Shown here: piece after piece, positions 50,041 to 58,871 of the stretch | How positions within the stretch are numbered: the stretch's first letter is position 1 | Layout of the letters: the number at the start of each line of letters is the position of its first letter | Source: Caballeronia zhejiangensis | GTDB lineage: Bacteria; Pseudomonadota; Gammaproteobacteria; Burkholderiales; Burkholderiaceae | Assembly: GCF_000698575.1 (NCBI RefSeq) | Contig: NZ_JFHD01000010.1 | Coordinates: forward strand, 1 to 64,000 | Direction of reading: 5' to 3' | DNA: 64,000 nucleotides | Translations under genes and position numbers: made by a program | The notes under the pieces: generated by a model | What the model saw: the letters and a program-made list of their open reading frames with translations, nothing else | The model's database searches: none | What the model was told of the DNA's origin: nothing

Positions 50041-52236
50041 TTGGACTCCACAGAGACCGCGACATTCGATCTGCCGCTGCCTGCCCGCAATTTCGCATCG
50101 ATGCGCAAGGTGCTGCTGCTCGTATTGGGCGCATCCATCGTCATTCCGGTCGCGTGCCTTTGCATCTACGGCTACTACGATCATCAGCGCCGCTTCGCCG
50201 ATGCGCGGGAACTCACGGAACGCCTCACGCGCGTCGCCGACGAGCACGCGCTGAAAGTGATCGACCTCAATCAGCAACTGGAGACGCGCATCGTCGATCT
50301 GCTCGGCGATAGCGACGACGCGCTCATCAAGAGCCGCGAAGCGGAGCTGCATCGCACGCTCGACGACATGAGCGGCACGCTCGCGCAGATCGCGGCGATC
50401 TCCGTGTTCGGCGAGAAAGGCGCGCTGCTCGCCAATAGCCGGTGGTATCCCGCGCCCGCGATATCGATCGAGGATCGCGACGATTTTCAGTCCGCGCGTG
50501 CGGTGGCGCCCGTCACGTACTTTTCGTTGCCCTTGCGCGGCAAGGTGGCGCGCTCGGATGTCTTCACGACGACGATGGGACGCATCGGCCGAAACGGGAA
50601 GTTTCTGGGCGTCGTGTCGATTGCGTTGAAGCGCGACTACCTCACCGATTTTTATCGCGAACTCGCGGCGGGCGACAAGGCGGTCGTCATCGGGCTTTAT
50701 CGGCGCGACGGCAATATCCTCGCGCGCTTTCCGGCCGCCATGGAGAGCAGGCAACCCGCGACCAATACACCCTTTACCGCCGCGTTTCGCAACAACGAAC
50801 TTTACGGCAGCATGCGTCTTCGTTCGACCGTCGATCACGTCGATCGCTTGCTCGCGTTCAGACGCGTGGGCGACTATCCGCTCTATGTGTCGACGGGCTA
50901 TGCGGCCTCCGCTGTTCTCGCTCGCTGGCGCAATCACCTTGCGCTCGTCGCGACGATCGCGCTCGTGCCGTGCATCGCGGTGTGGCTGCTGATCCTGTTC
51001 TCGATCCGCCGGCTCAATGCCGAGCAGGCCGCATGGGAACGCTGGCAGGCCGAAGTCGCGACGCGCCTTTCCGTCGAGGCGTCGAGCCGGCAATTGCGGC
51101 GCATGGGCGCGCTCGGCAATCTCGTCGCGAACGTCGCGCACGACTTCAACAATCTGCTGATGGTCGTCGGCTCGAACATGGAGCTTGCCCGACACAAGCG
51201 CTTCAACGACGTCGAAAGCGAAGTGCTCGCGGTGGAACGTGCCACGGCCGGCGCCGAATCGCTCGCGCGGCGGCTGATGAGCGTCGCGCGCAAGCAGCCG
51301 CTGAAACGCGAGCTCGTCGATCCCGCCGACTGGCTGCGAAGCGTGCTCGATCTCGTGAAGAAATCGGTGCATCCGTCCGTCGCGGTGACGCTGGAGTTAT
51401 CGCCCGATCTGTGGCGCGTCATGGCCGATCGGGTCGAACTGGAGATCGCGCTCGTGAACGTCGCGGTGAATGCGAGCGATGCGATGCCGCACGGCGGGCG
51501 CGTGCTGATCCGTTGCCAGAACGCGCGCGTGCGCGGCGCGGAAACGGATATTCCCGATGGCGAATACGTGCTCGTCTCGATCACCGACAACGGCGAAGGC
51601 ATGACCGAGCAAGTGCAGCGCCGCGCGTTCGAGCCGCTCTTCACGACGAAGCAGCGCGGCGCGGGCACGGGCCTCGGCCTCACGCAGGTGCTCGCCGCGT
51701 GCGAGCAGGCGGGCGGCACGGCGCGCATCACGAGCGTGGCGGGATCGGGCACGACCGTGCGCCTCTATTTGCCGCGCCATCATGGTCCGGCACCGAAGGA
51801 ATCGAAGGCCTATGTGCCGCCCGATGTCGAGACGCCGCCGATCGTGCCCGTATCCGATGAAGAAGACGAGCCGTTGCGCGGCACGTCGGTGCTGCTCGTG
51901 GAAGACAACGCGGATGTCGCGGCGGGCGTGACGGCGGTGCTCGAAGTGCTCGGCTGCGCGGTGCATCACGAAGAAAGCGCCGATGCCGCGTTCGCGCTAT
52001 TGGGCGAAGGTTATGGATTCGATCTCGTGTTGTCGGATGTGCAGATGCCGGGCCGCATGAACGGCATCGATCTGGCCGAGCAGATCATGTCGCGTTTGCC
52101 ATCGCAGAAGCTCGTGCTGATGACGGGTTATGCCGATGAACTCGAACGCGCGAAGCATCTCGGCGTGCCCATTCTCGCGAAGCCATTCGACATGGACGAT
52201 CTGCTCGATCTCATCGCGCCGGGCGTGCCGCATTGA
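50041..52236 (+). CDS. Hybrid sensor histidine kinase/response regulator
   Basis: A 731-aa membrane-bound hybrid kinase. TM helices lie at about 23-43 and 300-321, enclosing a periplasmic dCache-like sensor of about 255 residues. The HisKA box has H367 in NVAHDFNNLLMVVG, the type often seen in hybrid kinases, and the ATPase has NASDAM, ITDNGEGM and GTGLGLT. The receiver domain starts near 615 with VLLVEDNADV and phosphoacceptor D666 in DLVLSDVQMPG. The start is TTG 50041 with GGAG 9 nt upstream; an ATG at 50101 begins just before TM1 and is an alternative. No partner regulator is adjacent. Confidence 0.87.
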   Translation: MDSTETATFDLPLPARNFASMRKVLLLVLGASIVIPVACLCIYGYYDHQRRFADARELTERLTRVADEHALKVIDLNQQLETRIVDLLGDSDDALIKSREAELHRTLDDMSGTLAQIAAISVFGEKGALLANSRWYPAPAISIEDRDDFQSARAVAPVTYFSLPLRGKVARSDVFTTTMGRIGRNGKFLGVVSIALKRDYLTDFYRELAAGDKAVVIGLYRRDGNILARFPAAMESRQPATNTPFTAAFRNNELYGSMRLRSTVDHVDRLLAFRRVGDYPLYVSTGYAASAVLARWRNHLALVATIALVPCIAVWLLILFSIRRLNAEQAAWERWQAEVATRLSVEASSRQLRRMGALGNLVANVAHDFNNLLMVVGSNMELARHKRFNDVESEVLAVERATAGAESLARRLMSVARKQPLKRELVDPADWLRSVLDLVKKSVHPSVAVTLELSPDLWRVMADRVELEIALVNVAVNASDAMPHGGRVLIRCQNARVRGAETDIPDGEYVLVSITDNGEGMTEQVQRRAFEPLFTTKQRGAGTGLGLTQVLAACEQAGGTARITSVAGSGTTVRLYLPRHHGPAPKESKAYVPPDVETPPIVPVSDEEDEPLRGTSVLLVEDNADVAAGVTAVLEVLGCAVHHEESADAAFALLGEGYGFDLVLSDVQMPGRMNGIDLAEQIMSRLPSQKLVLMTGYADELERAKHLGVPILAKPFDMDDLLDLIAPGVPH

Positions 52237-52263
52237 TCGCGACAGGCGCGTGCCGTGATGCCG

Positions 52264-52731
52264 CTACTTGCGCACGGCACGCGCGCCGACGAGCGGATTG
52301 AACGCCGCGCGCTTCGGCTCGGCTTCTTCTTCCGTGCTCTTCTTCGCGGCGCGCGCCTTCGCGCGCGGCGGCGATGGGTCGCCGCCCAGTTGAGTCAGGA
52401 GATCTTCGTCGTCCTCGGCTTGCGCTTCGTCCTCTTGCATCTCGCGCGCGCCGCCCGCGAGATGCTCGACCACGGAGATGAAGTCCTTGCGTGCGTTCTT
52501 CAACGCACGTCCCGGCATCATCACGAGCACGACGGCTTCGTGCACCGTATGGCCATCGACGGTTTGCAGCGTGCCATCTTCGTTCCAGTCGATGCTGCTA
52601 TTCGCGTAAGCCGCGACGACGTGATGCAGCACCGCAGGCGACATCACGCCCGCATCGTAAAGCCCGACGATCTGCTTTTCCGCGAGCGCGAAGAGACCTG
52701 GCGCGCCGCGTGCCGACTTTCGCGCGGCCAT
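52264..52731 (-). CDS. Hypothetical acidic protein
   Basis: A 155-aa protein I cannot assign. The first 100 residues look folded and helical (LFALAEKQIVGLYDAGVMSPAVLHHVV, then DGHTVHEAVVLVMMPGRALKN), and the remainder is charged and low-complexity (EDEAQAEDDEDLL, AKARAAKKSTEEEAEPKRAA). No signal peptide. Its ATG abuts the stop of the sorbosone-dehydrogenase-like gene (TAAATG), so it is co-transcribed and probably translationally coupled with it. Confidence 0.72.
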   Translation of the reverse strand: MAARKSARGAPGLFALAEKQIVGLYDAGVMSPAVLHHVVAAYANSSIDWNEDGTLQTVDGHTVHEAVVLVMMPGRALKNARKDFISVVEHLAGGAREMQEDEAQAEDDEDLLTQLGGDPSPPRAKARAAKKSTEEEAEPKRAAFNPLVGARAVRK

Positions 52732-54051
52732 TTATTTCGCGGCGGGCGCGACCCGCCACACCGTATTGCCGATATCGTCGGCGACGAGCAATGCGCCTTT
52801 GCCATCGATCGCCACGCCGACAGGACGGCCGAGCGCATGACCATCCGACGACAGAAAGCCCGTCAGAATATCTTCGGGCGGTCCTGAAGGCTTGCCATTG
52901 TCGAAGGGCACGAAGATCACCTTGTAGCCACTTCTCGGCTTGCGATTCCACGAACCATGTTGACCGATGAACGCGCCATTTCGATAGCGTTGCGCAAATG
53001 CGGTGCCGTCATAAAACGCGAGACCGAGCGAAGCGGTGTGCGCGCCGATCGCATAGTCCGGCGCGATCGCCGATTGCACGAGATCCGCGCGTTGCGGCTT
53101 CACGCGATCATCGACATGCTGACCGTAATAGCTGTATGGCCAGCCATAGAAAGCGCCGTCTTTCACGGAGGTCAGATAGTCCGGCACGAGGTCGTTGCCG
53201 AGTTCGTCGCGCTCGTTGACCACGGTCCAGAGCGCGCCGCTCTGCGGCTGCCACGCCATGCCGTTCGGATTGCGCAAGCCCGTCGCGAAGAGGCGCGACT
53301 GCTTCGATTCGATATCGACTTCCATGATCGCCGCGCGGCCGTTCTCCGCGTCGATGCCGTTCTCCGCCACATTGCTGTTCGAGCCGACCGTCACGTAGAG
53401 CTTCCTTCCGTCGCGGCTCGCGATGATGTTCTTCGTCCAGTGATGGTTGATATCGCCGGCAGGCAAGTCGATGAACTTCTCGCCCGGCGTCGTGATTTGC
53501 GTCGTGCCGTTTTCGTACTTGAAGCGCAGGATCGCGTCGGTATCCGCGACGTAGAGATCGTCGCCGACGAGCGCCATGCCGAACGGCGAATGCAGCTTGT
53601 CGATGAACACGCTGCGCGTTTCAGCGATTCCGTCGCCATCGGCATCGCGCAGCAGCATGATGCGGTCCGGGCTTGGAACGGCCGCGCCCGCGCGCTTCAT
53701 CACCTTCTTCATGACGAAGCCTTTGATGCCGGCGTTTTCGTCGTGCTTCGCGGGCGCATTGCTTTCGGCGACGAGCACGTCGCCATTGGGCAGCGTCGCA
53801 AGCCAGCGCGGATGTTCGAGCCCCGTGCCGAACGCGGTCACATCGAAACCCTCGGGCGCGATGGGTTTTTGTCCCTGCGCCCAAGGTTTGGCAGGCGCGA
53901 TGTTCACCGTCGGCATCATCGCTCTGCGCGGTGCGGGCAGCGTCGGGTTCGGGCCAAAGTCGTTCGCGTAATCGTCGGCGATGGCCGCGCCGCTCGCGAG
54001 CAACAACGCGAGCGCGACCGTGCCTGCCAGATGGCTCGGATGCGTTTTCAA
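52732..54051 (-). CDS. PQQ-type sorbosone dehydrogenase-like protein
   Basis: A 439-aa periplasmic protein with signal peptide [21 protein letters not shown] (cleavage after GAAIA). The rest is a six-bladed beta-propeller of the soluble aldose/L-sorbosone dehydrogenase family: [55 protein letters not shown], and [10 protein letters not shown]. Members bind PQQ and oxidise sugars, though many homologues have no proven activity. The segment [16 protein letters not shown] has an EF-hand-like Asp-rich loop. It is first of two coupled genes; 22 bp separate it from the DnaJ-type zinc-finger gene upstream. Confidence 0.87.
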   Translation of the reverse strand: MKTHPSHLAGTVALALLLASGAAIADDYANDFGPNPTLPAPRRAMMPTVNIAPAKPWAQGQKPIAPEGFDVTAFGTGLEHPRWLATLPNGDVLVAESNAPAKHDENAGIKGFVMKKVMKRAGAAVPSPDRIMLLRDADGDGIAETRSVFIDKLHSPFGMALVGDDLYVADTDAILRFKYENGTTQITTPGEKFIDLPAGDINHHWTKNIIASRDGRKLYVTVGSNSNVAENGIDAENGRAAIMEVDIESKQSRLFATGLRNPNGMAWQPQSGALWTVVNERDELGNDLVPDYLTSVKDGAFYGWPYSYYGQHVDDRVKPQRADLVQSAIAPDYAIGAHTASLGLAFYDGTAFAQRYRNGAFIGQHGSWNRKPRSGYKVIFVPFDNGKPSGPPEDILTGFLSSDGHALGRPVGVAIDGKGALLVADDIGNTVWRVAPAAK

Positions 54052-54073
54052 ACGTGACTCCTGAAACGTCGAT

Positions 54074-54241
54074 TCAACCGCCGCCGATGCCTTGCGTCAC
54101 CTTGCCCGTTCCGCCGCACGTCTTGCAGTCGGCGCCTTCGAGCTTGCCCGAGCCGTTGCAGTCCGGACAGATGTCTTCGCCGGTACCGGGCACGCCGGGC
54201 TCGGCTTCATCGCCGGGATTGAGAGGAGGTTCTTGCGCCAT
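54074..54241 (-). CDS. Small DnaJ-type zinc-finger protein
   Basis: A 55-aa protein with one DnaJ central-type zinc finger: [12 protein letters not shown] and [13 protein letters not shown], two CxxCxGxG repeats binding a single zinc. The first 23 residues are an acidic, Pro-rich tail. AAAGGAGACAGC lies just before ATG 54241. Such mini-DnaJ-CR proteins are common beside stress genes and may act as small zinc proteins or co-chaperones. It is probably in one operon with the sorbosone-dehydrogenase-like gene. Confidence 0.82.
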   Translation of the reverse strand: MAQEPPLNPGDEAEPGVPGTGEDICPDCNGSGKLEGADCKTCGGTGKVTQGIGGG

Positions 54242-54418
54242 TGCTGTCTCCTTTGAGCGGGTCGCATCGTCTTTTAGCGGGAGCAAGAGACGTTCCTCGT
54301 GACGTTGCGAAGCGCCCGCATAATGTGGACGTCCGTTCTGGTACGCGCGATGCTCGCACTATCGTGCGGCGCAAGCCGCGGCTTTTAACCTACGCGATGA
54401 CTTAGCCAGGAGGGCTTC

Positions 54419-54580
54419 ATGAGCGGAAATCAAAAGCAAACGGGCAATCAGCCATCGACGCCCAAGCAGCACGGCCAGCAAGACCGGTCGCCGGGGCAAC
54501 CGCAACAGGATCAGCAGAGCGGTCAGCAGCAGCAGAATCAGCCGTTGCCACAGCATCAGGGCGGTCAGCGGCAACCCTGA
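54419..54580 (+). CDS. Glutamine-rich microprotein (53 aa)
   Basis: A 53-aa ORF behind a strong ribosome site (AGGAGGG, 6 nt before ATG). Twenty of 53 residues are Gln, with Gly, Pro, Asn and Ser filling most of the rest; there is no hydrophobic core and almost no charge. It is certainly disordered. The ORF is too short for many gene finders. The excellent ribosome site, the distinct composition and a following hairpin argue that it is expressed. It stands alone on the plus strand between stress-type minus-strand genes. Function unknown. Confidence 0.65.
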   Translation: MSGNQKQTGNQPSTPKQHGQQDRSPGQPQQDQQSGQQQQNQPLPQHQGGQRQP

Positions 54581-54610
54581 TCTTCATGGAGAAGCGGTAG
54601 CCACGCAACG

Positions 54611-54640
54611 CGCGCGGCCTCGTTCCGACGAGGCCGCGCG
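54611..54640. terminator. Strong hairpin between convergent genes
   Basis: CGCGCGGCCTCGT (54611-54623) pairs perfectly with 54628-54640 over a 4-nt loop. It lies 30 bp past the Gln-rich gene and 6 bp past the DUF3175 stop on the other strand. T-runs are short, so termination strength is uncertain. Confidence 0.6.
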
Positions 54641-54646
54641 GACGTT

Positions 54647-55027
54647 TCAGGGCTTGCGTCCGAACGCTTCGCGCAAGCGTTTTTTCGCGCGTTCCAGCGT
54701 GCTCTTGCGCGACTTCGGCAGATTGCGCCCCGCGCGATTGATGTAGAAGTTCAGCATCGACATTGCCGATTGAAACGGCGAGCCCTTGCGGCGGGTGCTG
54801 CGCGTCGACGAGCGCTTGAGCGAATCGGCGATTTCCTGCGCGTTGCCGGTCTTGAAGATGTCGCGCTGAATATCCATTGCATCGCTCGTTTCCATCACAT
54901 GATGCGACCAGCGATGCGTCGTGCGCTCCGGCTTCTTGCGGACGCTCGCAAGCGAATGCCGCTGGCGCGTGCTGGGCCGCTTGCCGCTATTCTTCTTTTT
55001 CGCTGCTGTCTTTGCGCTCGTTGTCAT
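54647..55027 (-). CDS. DUF3175-domain protein
   Basis: A 126-aa basic protein. The conserved core WSHHVMETSDAMDIQRDIF, followed by SPFQSAMSMLNFYINRAG and LERAKKRLREAFGRKP, is the DUF3175 signature. The first 40 residues are Lys/Ser-rich and disordered. Members cluster with DNA-repair and stress genes in Proteobacteria and Actinobacteria; no activity is known. GAGGG spacing supports ATG 55027. It is 16 bp downstream of the UdgX gene and probably shares its operon. Confidence 0.82.
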   Translation of the reverse strand: MTTSAKTAAKKKNSGKRPSTRQRHSLASVRKKPERTTHRWSHHVMETSDAMDIQRDIFKTGNAQEIADSLKRSSTRSTRRKGSPFQSAMSMLNFYINRAGRNLPKSRKSTLERAKKRLREAFGRKP

Positions 55028-55043
55028 AGTCATTCCCTCAACG

Positions 55044-55661
55044 CTATTTCCGATGACGCGCGACGAGCCGATGTGCATCGCGCAACGCTTCGACGATTGC
55101 CTTGTATGCACGCTCGCGTGTTTCCGGATCGGGCGCGCGCAACGCGAACGAAGGATGATAGGTCGCGACGATCGCATGTCCCTCGTGTTCGAGCGCGTGC
55201 CCCATCGAGGCCTGCAGGGTCGCCTTCGAATCGCGCAACACGGACTTGAGCGCAGTCGAGCCGAGCGCGACGATCACTTTCGGCGCAACATCGCCTGTCT
55301 CGCGATCGAGCCAGTAATGGCAGGCATCGATCTCGCGCTGCGCAGGCGTCTTGTGCAGACGCCGCTTGCCGCGCGGTTCCCACTTGAAGTGCTTGACCGC
55401 GTTCGTTACATACACCTCCTTGCGCGCGACGCCCGCTTCTTCGAGCGCGCGATCGAGCATCGCGCCGGCAGGCCCGACGAACGGCTTGCCCTGCAAGTCT
55501 TCCTGATCGCCCGGCTGCTCGCCAACGATCATGATCGGCGCATGACGCGGACCGTTGCCCGGCACCGCTTGCGTCGCGTGTTCCCAGAGCGCGCAACGCC
55601 GGCATTCGTCGAGCGATGCGGGCGTCTGTTGCGGGTCGATATCGGCGCGTTTCGTGGCCAT
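55044..55661 (-). CDS. udgX: UdgX-family uracil-DNA binding/glycosylase protein
   Basis: A 205-aa family-4-like uracil-DNA glycosylase of the UdgX type. Motif A is GEQPGDQEDLQGKPFVGPAG, motif B is THPSF-like (YHPSFALR), and the R-loop GKRRLHKTP places H103 at the histidine that, in Mycobacterium smegmatis UdgX, forms a covalent bond with the DNA after uracil removal. C20, C23 and C114 match cluster ligands, but the protein has only these three cysteines. The expected fourth position (about 130, VIVALG) has no Cys. ATG 55661 is preferred; 42 upstream residues in the open frame are Arg-rich shadow sequence. Confidence 0.87.
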   Translation of the reverse strand: MATKRADIDPQQTPASLDECRRCALWEHATQAVPGNGPRHAPIMIVGEQPGDQEDLQGKPFVGPAGAMLDRALEEAGVARKEVYVTNAVKHFKWEPRGKRRLHKTPAQREIDACHYWLDRETGDVAPKVIVALGSTALKSVLRDSKATLQASMGHALEHEGHAIVATYHPSFALRAPDPETRERAYKAIVEALRDAHRLVARHRK

Positions 55662-55671
55662 GTTCGCGCGC

Positions 55672-57234
55672 TCAGGCGTTGGCGATGCGACGTGCGTCTT
55701 CGAGCGTGAGCGGCTCGCGCATCGCTTCGGCGAGACGGCACACGGCGGCGTCGTGTTCGCACGCGACCACCGCGCCCACGCGTCCATCCTTCATCAGATA
55801 CGCGATGAAATGCTGCGCTTCGAGATCGCCGTCTATTTCGATGCTGTCGGGCTCGCTGACATGTCCAAGATAGTCGAAGGTCTTCTCGTAGTGATAGGTC
55901 CAGAAGTAAGGAACGCCGACATACGTGCGTGCGCTGCCCGCCATGTTGTACGCGGCGACGCGCGCATGTTGCTGCGCGACACGCCAATGCTCGATGCGCA
56001 CGCGCTGGTCCGAGCGCGGCAACGGAAAGCGCGCGATATCGCCGGCGGCATAGAGCGCGGGCGCGGCGAGCATGGACGTGTCCACATCGATGCCGCCATC
56101 GTCCGCGAGTTCGACGTCCGCAAGAAACGACGTGGCGGGATCGACGCCCGTGCCCGCGAGCACGACATCGGCTGCGATCTTCTCGCCGGAATCGAGGATC
56201 ACTTCGCTCACCGCGTTGCCGCCCCTCAATGTGCTTACGCGTGCATTCATATGAAACGTCACGCCGTTCTTCTCGTGCAGCTTTCTGAACATCTCGCCGA
56301 TGCGCTCGCCGAACTGCTTCGCGAACGGCACCTTGCCCGGCGCGACGATGGTCACGTCGACGTTTCGCTTCCTCAGACATGAAGCCGCCTCGAGCCCGAT
56401 GAAACTCGCCCCGACGATCACCGCGCGCTTGTGCTGTTCGAGCGATGCGAGGATCGCACGCGCATCTTCGCGAGTGCGCAGCAGATGTACATGCGCGAGG
56501 TTTGCGCCGGGCGTCGTAAGCGGCTTCGGCACGCCGCCGGTGCAGACGAGCGCGGCGTCGTAATCGATCTTGTGCCCGTTTGCGAGTTCGACGCGCCGGT
56601 TCTTCGCGTCGAGATGAACGGCAGGCGATTCGTTGCGTTCGATGTCGTGCTTCGCGAAGAAATCGTCGTCGAGCAGGGGCGGAACGTCGTCGGGTGGCAT
56701 GTCGCCCGCGAGCGTGAACTTGCTGAGCGAGGTGCGATCGTACGGCTCGCGCGCGTCGCCGCCGACCAACACGATGCGTCCGCCGAAACCGGCTTCGCGC
56801 AACGCCGAACAAGCGGCCGCGCCCGACGCGCCCGCGCCCACGATGAGCATGGTCCGGCTATCGTTGGTCTGCTTCTGCGATACGTCGCCGCTCTCGATGG
56901 GTTGCGCGGACACATACACATCGCCGTCCTTGAGCATCGCTTCATAGCGCGTCAACGCCTTCAAAGGCGGCGGCTCGACGAGACTGCCGTCGCCGACATC
57001 GAACGTGCCTTTGTGCCACGGACACACGATGCGTCCGTTGCAAATCGCGCCTTCGTCGAGCGGCCCGCCCGCATGCGGGCATTTGGCGGTGTACGCGCGC
57101 ACATTCTCTCCGTCGCGCACGAGGAGGATCGGAATGTCCTTCGCGTCCTTGTCTTCGCTCTTGACGCACACGCGCGTGCCGCGCCCGGCGGACAGATCCG
57201 CGAAACGCGCGACTTTATGCAGGGTGGGGGGCAT
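55672..57234 (-). CDS. Rieske-FAD oxidoreductase (AIF-like)
   Basis: A 520-aa fusion of an N-terminal Rieske 2Fe-2S domain and an FAD/NAD-dependent pyridine-nucleotide disulfide oxidoreductase domain. The Rieske ligands are C52, H54, C71 and H74 (KCPHAGGPL, IVCPWHKGTF). The FAD motif LIVGAGASGAAACSALREAG begins near 130, and the NAD motif is VIVGASFIGLEAASCL. This architecture matches apoptosis-inducing-factor-like nitrite-reductase/ferredoxin-reductase homologues. It likely moves electrons from NAD(P)H to an unknown acceptor. It is the first gene of the probable AIF-udgX-DUF3175 operon, with gaps of 10 and 16 bp. Confidence 0.87.
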   Translation of the reverse strand: MPPTLHKVARFADLSAGRGTRVCVKSEDKDAKDIPILLVRDGENVRAYTAKCPHAGGPLDEGAICNGRIVCPWHKGTFDVGDGSLVEPPPLKALTRYEAMLKDGDVYVSAQPIESGDVSQKQTNDSRTMLIVGAGASGAAACSALREAGFGGRIVLVGGDAREPYDRTSLSKFTLAGDMPPDDVPPLLDDDFFAKHDIERNESPAVHLDAKNRRVELANGHKIDYDAALVCTGGVPKPLTTPGANLAHVHLLRTREDARAILASLEQHKRAVIVGASFIGLEAASCLRKRNVDVTIVAPGKVPFAKQFGERIGEMFRKLHEKNGVTFHMNARVSTLRGGNAVSEVILDSGEKIAADVVLAGTGVDPATSFLADVELADDGGIDVDTSMLAAPALYAAGDIARFPLPRSDQRVRIEHWRVAQQHARVAAYNMAGSARTYVGVPYFWTYHYEKTFDYLGHVSEPDSIEIDGDLEAQHFIAYLMKDGRVGAVVACEHDAAVCRLAEAMREPLTLEDARRIANA

Positions 57235-57435
57235 CGCACTCTCCGGTGGTCATCGAATGAGCGGGAAGCAATAAACGGTCCTCGACGCTCATGCGACGCC
57301 ATGGCGCACGGCATTCGACGCCACGCATCAAGCGCGACAAGTTGTCCGGGAAAGAACGTTGACGGCTCTCAACCACGATTCCGGCCGCGTTCGTTAGCAT
57401 CGCTAGCCAACTAATTCGAAAGCTAGAGCCAGTCG

Positions 57436-58842
57436 ATGTCAAACATGTTGAAGAAGTCGTTGTTAGCGGTCGCGGGGGTCGTCATTGCAGGATATCTGGG
57501 CATGTCGGGTTATGCGTATCTGCACGACACGGCGTATGCGAGCAAGGCCGCAGAAGGGCCGGTGTCGTCGGCGCAAGCGGGTTCCATTCGCAACGTGCTG
57601 AACCGCAACGCATGCTATTACTGCCATTCGACGAAGGCCGAATTGCCGTCGTATTCGACATGGCCTGGCATCGCGCAGTTATCGAAGCATGACGTCGAGA
57701 AAGGGCTGCGTCATTTCCGTATCGACGCGCTGTACAACGCTCTCGAAGACGGCACGCCCGCGCCTGAAGCCGATATCGCCAAGCTCGAAACAGTCGTGAA
57801 AGACGGCACGATGCCGCCCGCTGCGTTCCGCGCCGTGCACTGGAGCACGGGCCTGACGCAGGATGATCGCGACATGCTGCTCGAATGGATCGCCGATGTC
57901 CGCAAAGCGAACTATGCGACGCACGGCGTAAGCGACGAATTCGCGAACGAGCCGGTGCAGCCCTTGCCGGCATCGCTGCCCGTCGATGCGCGCAAGGTCG
58001 CGCTCGGCATGCGCCTGTTCCACGATCCGCGCCTGTCGTCTGACAATTCGATCTCGTGTGCGAGTTGTCATGGCCTCGGAACCGGTGGCGTCGACAACCG
58101 CAAGCTATCGCTCGGCGTGGGCGGTCAACTCGGCGGCGTGAACGCGCCGACCGTATTTAACGCGGCGCTGAATCACGCGCAGTTCTGGGACGGACGTGCC
58201 GCGACGCTGCAGGATCAGGCGGGCGGGCCGCCGCTGAATCCGGTCGAGATGGCTTCGGTTTCGTGGGATCAGATCATCGGGAAGCTGAACAAGGATGCGG
58301 AGTTCACGCGCGCCTTCACGAGTGTGTATGAACGCGGCTGGTCGGGCGACGACATCACGGACGCCATCGCCGAATTCGAAAAGACCTTGCTGACGCCGAG
58401 CCGTTTCGACGCTTATCTTCGCGGCGACAAGACCGCACTCAACGAGCAGGAATTGCGCGGCTATCAGCTATTCAAGGCGAACCGTTGCGCGAACTGTCAC
58501 GTCGGCGCGAATCTCGGCGGCCAGTCGTATGAACGGATGGGACTCGCCGGCGATTACTTCGCGGCGCGCGGCGTTGCATTGACGGATGCGGACAAAGGCC
58601 GAGCGAACGTGACACGCGATCCGGGCGATCTGCATCGCTTCAAGGTGCCGGGACTGCGCAACGTCGCGCTGACCGCGCCGTATTTCCACGACGGCAACGT
58701 GAACGACCTGCATCAGGCCGTTCGCGACATGGCGAAGTACGAAGTGGGAACGAAGCTATCGGAAGCGGATGTCGAGTCGATCGTCGCGTTCCTCAAGGCA
58801 CTCACGGGAACCTATACGCCGCTGGCGGCGAGCACGCAGTAA
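57436..58842 (+). CDS. Tri-haem cytochrome c peroxidase (YhjA/quinol peroxidase type)
   Basis: A 468-aa periplasmic peroxidase anchored by one N-terminal helix (about 8-27). Three c-type haem sites are visible: CYYCH (60-64) in an extra N-terminal domain, then CASCH (208-212) and CANCH (351-355) in a di-haem CcpA/MauG-like core. The layout and length match the E. coli YhjA quinol peroxidase, which reduces hydrogen peroxide with quinol electrons at low oxygen. The segment NAPTVFNAALNHAQFWDGRA is typical. It is divergent from the AIF-like gene and has its own 200-bp upstream region. Confidence 0.88.
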   Translation: MSNMLKKSLLAVAGVVIAGYLGMSGYAYLHDTAYASKAAEGPVSSAQAGSIRNVLNRNACYYCHSTKAELPSYSTWPGIAQLSKHDVEKGLRHFRIDALYNALEDGTPAPEADIAKLETVVKDGTMPPAAFRAVHWSTGLTQDDRDMLLEWIADVRKANYATHGVSDEFANEPVQPLPASLPVDARKVALGMRLFHDPRLSSDNSISCASCHGLGTGGVDNRKLSLGVGGQLGGVNAPTVFNAALNHAQFWDGRAATLQDQAGGPPLNPVEMASVSWDQIIGKLNKDAEFTRAFTSVYERGWSGDDITDAIAEFEKTLLTPSRFDAYLRGDKTALNEQELRGYQLFKANRCANCHVGANLGGQSYERMGLAGDYFAARGVALTDADKGRANVTRDPGDLHRFKVPGLRNVALTAPYFHDGNVNDLHQAVRDMAKYEVGTKLSEADVESIVAFLKALTGTYTPLAASTQ

Positions 58843-58871
58843 GCCGCACCCGCGCCGCGCGCAGCAACGAA

